Shown piece by piece: positions 61,028 through 64,000 of a DNA stretch of 64,000 nt; within the stretch, counting starts at the first letter, position 1; each line of letters starts with the position of its first letter. The DNA lies in assembly GCF_021044565.1 (NCBI RefSeq), contig NZ_CP087997.1, positions 3,968,001-4,032,000 of the forward strand. The letters are read 5' to 3'. The translations under genes and the position numbers were made by a program. The notes below the pieces were generated by a model. It saw only the letters and a list, made by a program, of their open reading frames with translations, made no database searches and was not told the DNA's origin. This stretch comes from Subtercola endophyticus. GTDB taxonomy: Bacteria > Actinomycetota > Actinomycetes > Actinomycetales > Microbacteriaceae.

Positions 61028-62061
61028 AGCTCCACCTCCTTGATGACCTGGCGAACATAGAAGATCGAGATGGCCATCATGATGATGACCATGATGACGG
61101 CGATCGCGCCGCCGGCCCCGTAGTCGCCGGTACCGAGCGAGGTCTGGTAGATGTAGACGCCGAGTGTCGAGGTCTGCTCGCGCACACCGCCGATGCCCTG
61201 CAGCGCGAAGACCTGGGTGAAGACGCGCAGATCCCAGATGATCTGCAGAATCGTGACGACCACGAAGATCGACTTGAGGTACGGAAAGATGACGAGGCGA
61301 AAGCGCTTCACGGCACCCGCGCCGTCGAGCTGCGCGGCCTCGAGCACCTCGTCGGGAACCTGGGTCAGACCCGCGTAGATGGTGAAGGCGACGAACGGAA
61401 CCGACTGCCAGATGATGATGATGGCGGCGACCGCGAAGAAGCTGATGGGGTTGATCAGCCAGGAGTGGCCGATGAAGTCGATGCCGGTGACCTGAGTGAG
61501 TACGTAGTTGACCACGCCGAACTGCGTGTCGAAGAGCCAGCCCCACACGATGACCGCGGTAAGAGCCGGCATCGCCCAGGCGAGCAGCAGCCCGACGGAG
61601 AGCAGGGCGCGAAAGAACTTGTTCAGTCGGGTCATGAGCAGGGCGATCAGGGTGCCGAGGCTCATGGTGACCACGACATTGACGGCGCAGAACAGAAAGC
61701 TGCGTGCGAGCACCTGCCAGAACTGCGAGTCGCCGAGCACACGGGTGTAGTTGTCGAAGCCGATGAAGGGCGCCGCCTGGCCGAACACCTGCGCTCGACC
61801 GTACTGCTGAAAAGAAACCACGACGAGCTGCACCAGGGGCCAGCCGATGATGACGATGAGAATAACGATGGCGGGTACGAGCAGCAGCGCCGGGGCGAGC
61901 CGCTTGCCGCCGAGCAAACGCCTCGCCCGCGAGCGACGCGACTCTGCAGGGCCGCCGGAGCCGGCGGCGCCGCCCGAGCCGCCGGAGCCGGGGCCGGGCA
62001 CCTGGCGGGCGCAGTCGATGGCGCCGGGGGCCACATCGATAGAGCTGCTGACAGAAGACAT
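61024..62061 (-). CDS. Carbohydrate ABC transporter permease (MalF-like)
   Basis: The predicted protein has 345 residues. A ~50-residue Gly/Ser/Pro-rich cytoplasmic N-terminus is followed by six TMs starting APALLLVPAIVILIVIIGWPLVQL. Landmarks are FIGFDNYTRVLGDSQFW, LLAWAMPALTAVIVWGWLFD, SVPFVAFTIYAGLTQVP and the EAA loop VLEAAQLDGAGAVKRFRLVIFPYLK. It forms the heterodimeric channel with the coupled MalG-like protein. A hairpin separates it from the upstream solute-binding gene, expected to give the binding protein higher expression. AAAGCGATTCCTTTC precedes the ATG without a strong Shine-Dalgarno. Confidence 0.93.
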   Translation of the reverse strand: MSSVSSSIDVAPGAIDCARQVPGPGSGGSGGAAGSGGPAESRRSRARRLLGGKRLAPALLLVPAIVILIVIIGWPLVQLVVVSFQQYGRAQVFGQAAPFIGFDNYTRVLGDSQFWQVLARSFLFCAVNVVVTMSLGTLIALLMTRLNKFFRALLSVGLLLAWAMPALTAVIVWGWLFDTQFGVVNYVLTQVTGIDFIGHSWLINPISFFAVAAIIIIWQSVPFVAFTIYAGLTQVPDEVLEAAQLDGAGAVKRFRLVIFPYLKSIFVVVTILQIIWDLRVFTQVFALQGIGGVREQTSTLGVYIYQTSLGTGDYGAGGAIAVIMVIIMMAISIFYVRQVIKEVEL

Positions 62062-62103
62062 GAAAGGAATCGCTTTCGTTACGATGGCGAGTGTGACTTC
62101 ACC

Positions 62104-62165
62104 TTCCTAGGGCTGAAATCACCTGGTGGATGTTCGGGCCCGGCGGGCGATGCCGGGCCCGAACA
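62104..62165. terminator. Intra-operon hairpin between the binding protein and permease genes
   Basis: Arms 62129-62143 (ATGTTCGGGCCCGGC) and 62151-62165 pair perfectly over 15 bp around a 7-base loop, 43-80 bases after the binding-protein stop in transcript direction. Just beyond, 62104-62115 carries TCCTAGGGCTGA, a 12-mer also present upstream of the binding-protein start (63497-63508). Confidence 0.75.
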
Positions 62166-62209
62166 TTCCTATGCGCGCCGCAGGAGCGGCGGCGCGCTAT
62201 TGGTGCAGC

Positions 62210-63484
62210 TCAGCCGTTCAGGATCGCGTTGATCTTGCCGTCGACGTCGGCCGCCAGCGTGGGAACGTCGCCGCCCTGCGCGATCTTCACGAAGAAGTCC
62301 TGCAGGATGCCCGCCGCCTCAACGTCGGCCCACTTGGGTGAGGCCGGCGTCAGCTTGGCGTTCGCTGCTGCCGCCGCGGTCGCCTTTGCGACGTCGTCGG
62401 TGCCGAGCGTGGACGCGAGCGACTTCTTCGCCGGAACCAGACCGTTGTTGCCGAGAATGGTCTGATAGCCGTCGCTCAGCATGATCTTCAGCGCACTGTA
62501 GGCCAGTTCGGGGTGAGCCGACTTGGCCGCAATGGCGATGTTCGAGCCGCCGGCGAACACGGAGGCAGCGCCACCGTTCTTACCGGGCAGTGCGAACACG
62601 CCGAGGTTCGCCTCTTGGTCGGGGCATCCCGGAGCCGTGGCGGTCGCCGGTGCCAGAATCGACCCCTTCACCCAGCTCGGTGCTGAGAGTTGAGCGACGG
62701 TACCGGCGCAGAACGGAACCTGCGGGTCGGTCTCATTGCCGTCTTTCGGCGCGACCGAGGCGGTCGTCATGACCTTCTGCACCTCTTTTAGCCCGGCGAT
62801 GGAGCCTGCGGACTCGAAACCGGCCTTCCACGTGCCGTTGTCATCGGTTGCGATCTCGCCGCCGTTCTCCCAGATGTAGGGCAGGGCGTTGTACCAGTCT
62901 TGACCGGGAAAGTAGATGCCCGAGACACCCGGGTTCGCCGCGGCCAGCGTCACTCCGTTGGAGATGTACTGGTCGAGGGTCGTCGGCACCGTGAGCCCGG
63001 AGGCCGCCATCAGGTCTTTCTTGTAGAACACCAGTCGAGCGCCCGAGTAGTAGGGTGCCGCGTAGAACTTGCCGTCGTACGTTCCCGCCGTCACGAAGCC
63101 GGGCAGCAGGTCGTCACCCCCGAGATCTTGGTATTTGTCGGTGAGGTCTTCGAAGGCACCGGCCGATGTGAACGCGGCGGCCTGGGTGTTGCCGACCTCC
63201 ACGACATCGGGGCTGTCGCTGCCCGACAGGCTGGTGGTCAGCTTGTCGACCAGACCCGTCCACGACTGCTCTTCGATCGTGAGCGTCGAACCCGGGTTCT
63301 GCGACTCGAAGGTCGTCTTCAGGTAGTCGCGGGCCGCTTGCGGGGTGTCGGTGCCGTTCAGCCAGACGCGGATGTTCGCTGCCTCGGGAGTGCTGCTCGA
63401 ACCGGAGTTCGCGCCTGACGAGCACGCCGCGAGGGCGAGCATGCTGGCTACGCCGAGGGCGGCGAGGCCGAGTTTCTTTCGCAT
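62210..63484 (-). CDS. Extracellular sugar-binding lipoprotein (ABC transporter)
   Basis: The predicted protein has 424 residues from ATG 63484 (AGGAAAGG upstream); an earlier in-frame ATG at 63520 adds a non-signal leader and is rejected. The N-terminus is a lipoprotein signal (MRKKLGLAALGVASMLALAAC, Cys lipidated at the LAAC lipobox). The mature part fits family 1 solute-binding proteins: IRVWLNGTDTPQAARDYLKTT, VVEVGNTQAAAFTSAGAFEDL, YKDL-like loops, APYYSGARLVFYKKDLM, GSNIAIAAKSAHPELAYSALK. It would deliver the oligosaccharide to the two permeases. Ligand inferred from nagZ and nagB as a GlcNAc-containing sugar. Confidence 0.92.
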   Translation of the reverse strand: MRKKLGLAALGVASMLALAACSSGANSGSSSTPEAANIRVWLNGTDTPQAARDYLKTTFESQNPGSTLTIEEQSWTGLVDKLTTSLSGSDSPDVVEVGNTQAAAFTSAGAFEDLTDKYQDLGGDDLLPGFVTAGTYDGKFYAAPYYSGARLVFYKKDLMAASGLTVPTTLDQYISNGVTLAAANPGVSGIYFPGQDWYNALPYIWENGGEIATDDNGTWKAGFESAGSIAGLKEVQKVMTTASVAPKDGNETDPQVPFCAGTVAQLSAPSWVKGSILAPATATAPGCPDQEANLGVFALPGKNGGAASVFAGGSNIAIAAKSAHPELAYSALKIMLSDGYQTILGNNGLVPAKKSLASTLGTDDVAKATAAAAANAKLTPASPKWADVEAAGILQDFFVKIAQGGDVPTLAADVDGKINAILNG

Positions 63485-63512
63485 TGTTGTTACCTTTCCT
63501 AGGGCTGATTGT

Positions 63513-63529
63513 GTCGGCACGATGCCGAC
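63513..63529. promoter_or_regulatory. 17-bp palindrome upstream of the sugar operon
   Basis: GTCGGCA-CGA-TGCCGAC is a perfect 7-bp-arm palindrome, 29-45 bases before the binding-protein ATG. A smaller related one, TGCC-GAA-GGCA, lies at 63567-63577. Likely operator of the operon's regulator, possibly the upstream ROK protein. The rest of the 125-base gap shows no clear promoter. Confidence 0.5.
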
Positions 63530-63609
63530 GCGTGGGGCGAGATGTGTGCAGTTGTGGAGAAGCGATGCCGAAGGCAGGCTGTGGAAAGTCGCAGGTGGTG
63601 TGGTACCTC

Positions 63610-64000
63610 CTACGACACCCCCAGCTGGCCCGAGAGCACCATGACGGCCGCGCCGCGCAGAACGATGTCGTGCCCGAGCGTGGTCATCCGCAGCGTCAGA
63701 TCGCCGTGGAACTCGGCCATCGTGCGGCTGCGGAGCGTCTCGATAGTGGCGCGGGCGAGCGCCCCATCGAGAAGTTCAGTGGGCCCGGCGAGCACAACTT
63801 CGGGCAGGTTGAGGGCGCCGACGATCGGCGCGAGCGCGATGCCGAGCCGCTGCCCGGCTTCGGTCAGAATCACGTCGATCTGGGCATCCACTTCGCCCTG
63901 CGAGGCACCGGATGCCCGGGCGAGATCGATGGCCAGCGTGAGGTTCGGCGTCGAGAGCCAGGTCTCGAGGCAGCCGTGTTTGCCGCAGACGCACAGCGCG
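63610..64000 (-). CDS. ROK-family protein, C-terminal part (5' end outside window)
   Basis: The reading frame is open through the window end; ~129 residues are visible. It starts at the ROK zinc motif CVCGKHGCLETW (near 63960-64000) and continues with LTLAIDLARASG, GIALAPIVGALNLPEVVLAGP and VLRGAAVMVLSGQLGVS at the C-terminus, the last typical of ROK repressors and kinases. Because it precedes the sugar operon on the same strand and a separate ROK kinase already exists, it is more likely the ROK transcriptional regulator of the operon, with an N-terminal HTH beyond the window. That HTH cannot be seen. Confidence 0.75.
   Translation of the reverse strand, partial: ALCVCGKHGCLETWLSTPNLTLAIDLARASGASQGEVDAQIDVILTEAGQRLGIALAPIVGALNLPEVVLAGPTELLDGALARATIETLRSRTMAEFHGDLTLRMTTLGHDIVLRGAAVMVLSGQLGVS

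Overview
The window is about 65% GC chromosomal DNA from an actinobacterium, most likely a member of the Microbacteriaceae (Micrococcales). The signs are lineage-typical small proteins (a DUF3073 protein and a bacterial SCP ortholog next to purine genes), LAxTG sortase class E substrates, an MMPL/YhgE export operon, and many start codons placed 6-7 nt after a -10 box, as in leaderless actinobacterial mRNAs. Genus is not assignable by reading alone. I see no rRNA, tRNA, CRISPR array, insertion sequence or prophage. The region reads as ordinary core and accessory chromosome.

Layout. 1-1.7 kb: end of an MFS exporter and a luciferase-like flavin monooxygenase. 1.9-3.9 kb: a zinc-ribbon protein and two paralogous membrane-anchored proteins of unknown function. 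4.0-13.7 kb: purine synthesis (purF, purM and a fused purD-purC), interrupted by a secreted phytase-esterase-like LAxTG protein and followed by the SCP ortholog, a two-helix membrane protein and the DUF3073 protein. 13.9-18.3 kb: a KimA-like potassium permease, an unknown polytopic membrane protein and a second LAxTG surface protein. 18.5-24.0 kb: glycerol use (glpK, glpF, glpD and a divergent SorC-type regulator with a matching palindrome at two promoters). 24-25.6 kb: a DUF4262 protein and an aldo/keto reductase. 25.7-35.0 kb: an RND exporter, then a TetR - MMPL - YhgE/Pip operon in which the MMPL protein carries a degenerate ABC-ATPase-like C-terminus. 35.3-44.7 kb: a DEAD-box helicase with a long RPSYGDR repeat tail at its N-terminus, a TMEM175 channel coupled to an EamA transporter, RecQ, an acyl-CoA oxidase and a small coiled-coil protein. 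44.7-52.3 kb: aquaporin, an ABC exporter with a downstream two-component system, a small hypothetical protein, prolyl aminopeptidase and a PfkB kinase. 52.4-56.3 kb: an MFS drug exporter with a divergent TetR, and a polytopic membrane protein. 56.3-64.0 kb: an amino-sugar operon (ROK regulator or kinase, solute-binding lipoprotein, two permeases, NagZ-type GH3, ROK kinase, NagB).

How the genes work together. The pur genes supply steps 1, 2, 5 and 8 of IMP synthesis. The glp genes import, phosphorylate and oxidise glycerol under one local regulator. The nag-like operon would import a GlcNAc-containing oligosaccharide, hydrolyse it in the cytoplasm, phosphorylate the sugar and deaminate glucosamine-6-P; nagA is not in the window. 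The most unusual items are the PurD-PurC fusion, the MMPL fused to an ABC-like domain next to YhgE, the repeat-tailed helicase, the shared TGCAC-N4-GTGCA sites of the glp cluster, and a family of intergenic tandem and inverted repeats built partly on the same GCGGTAGTTCG core.
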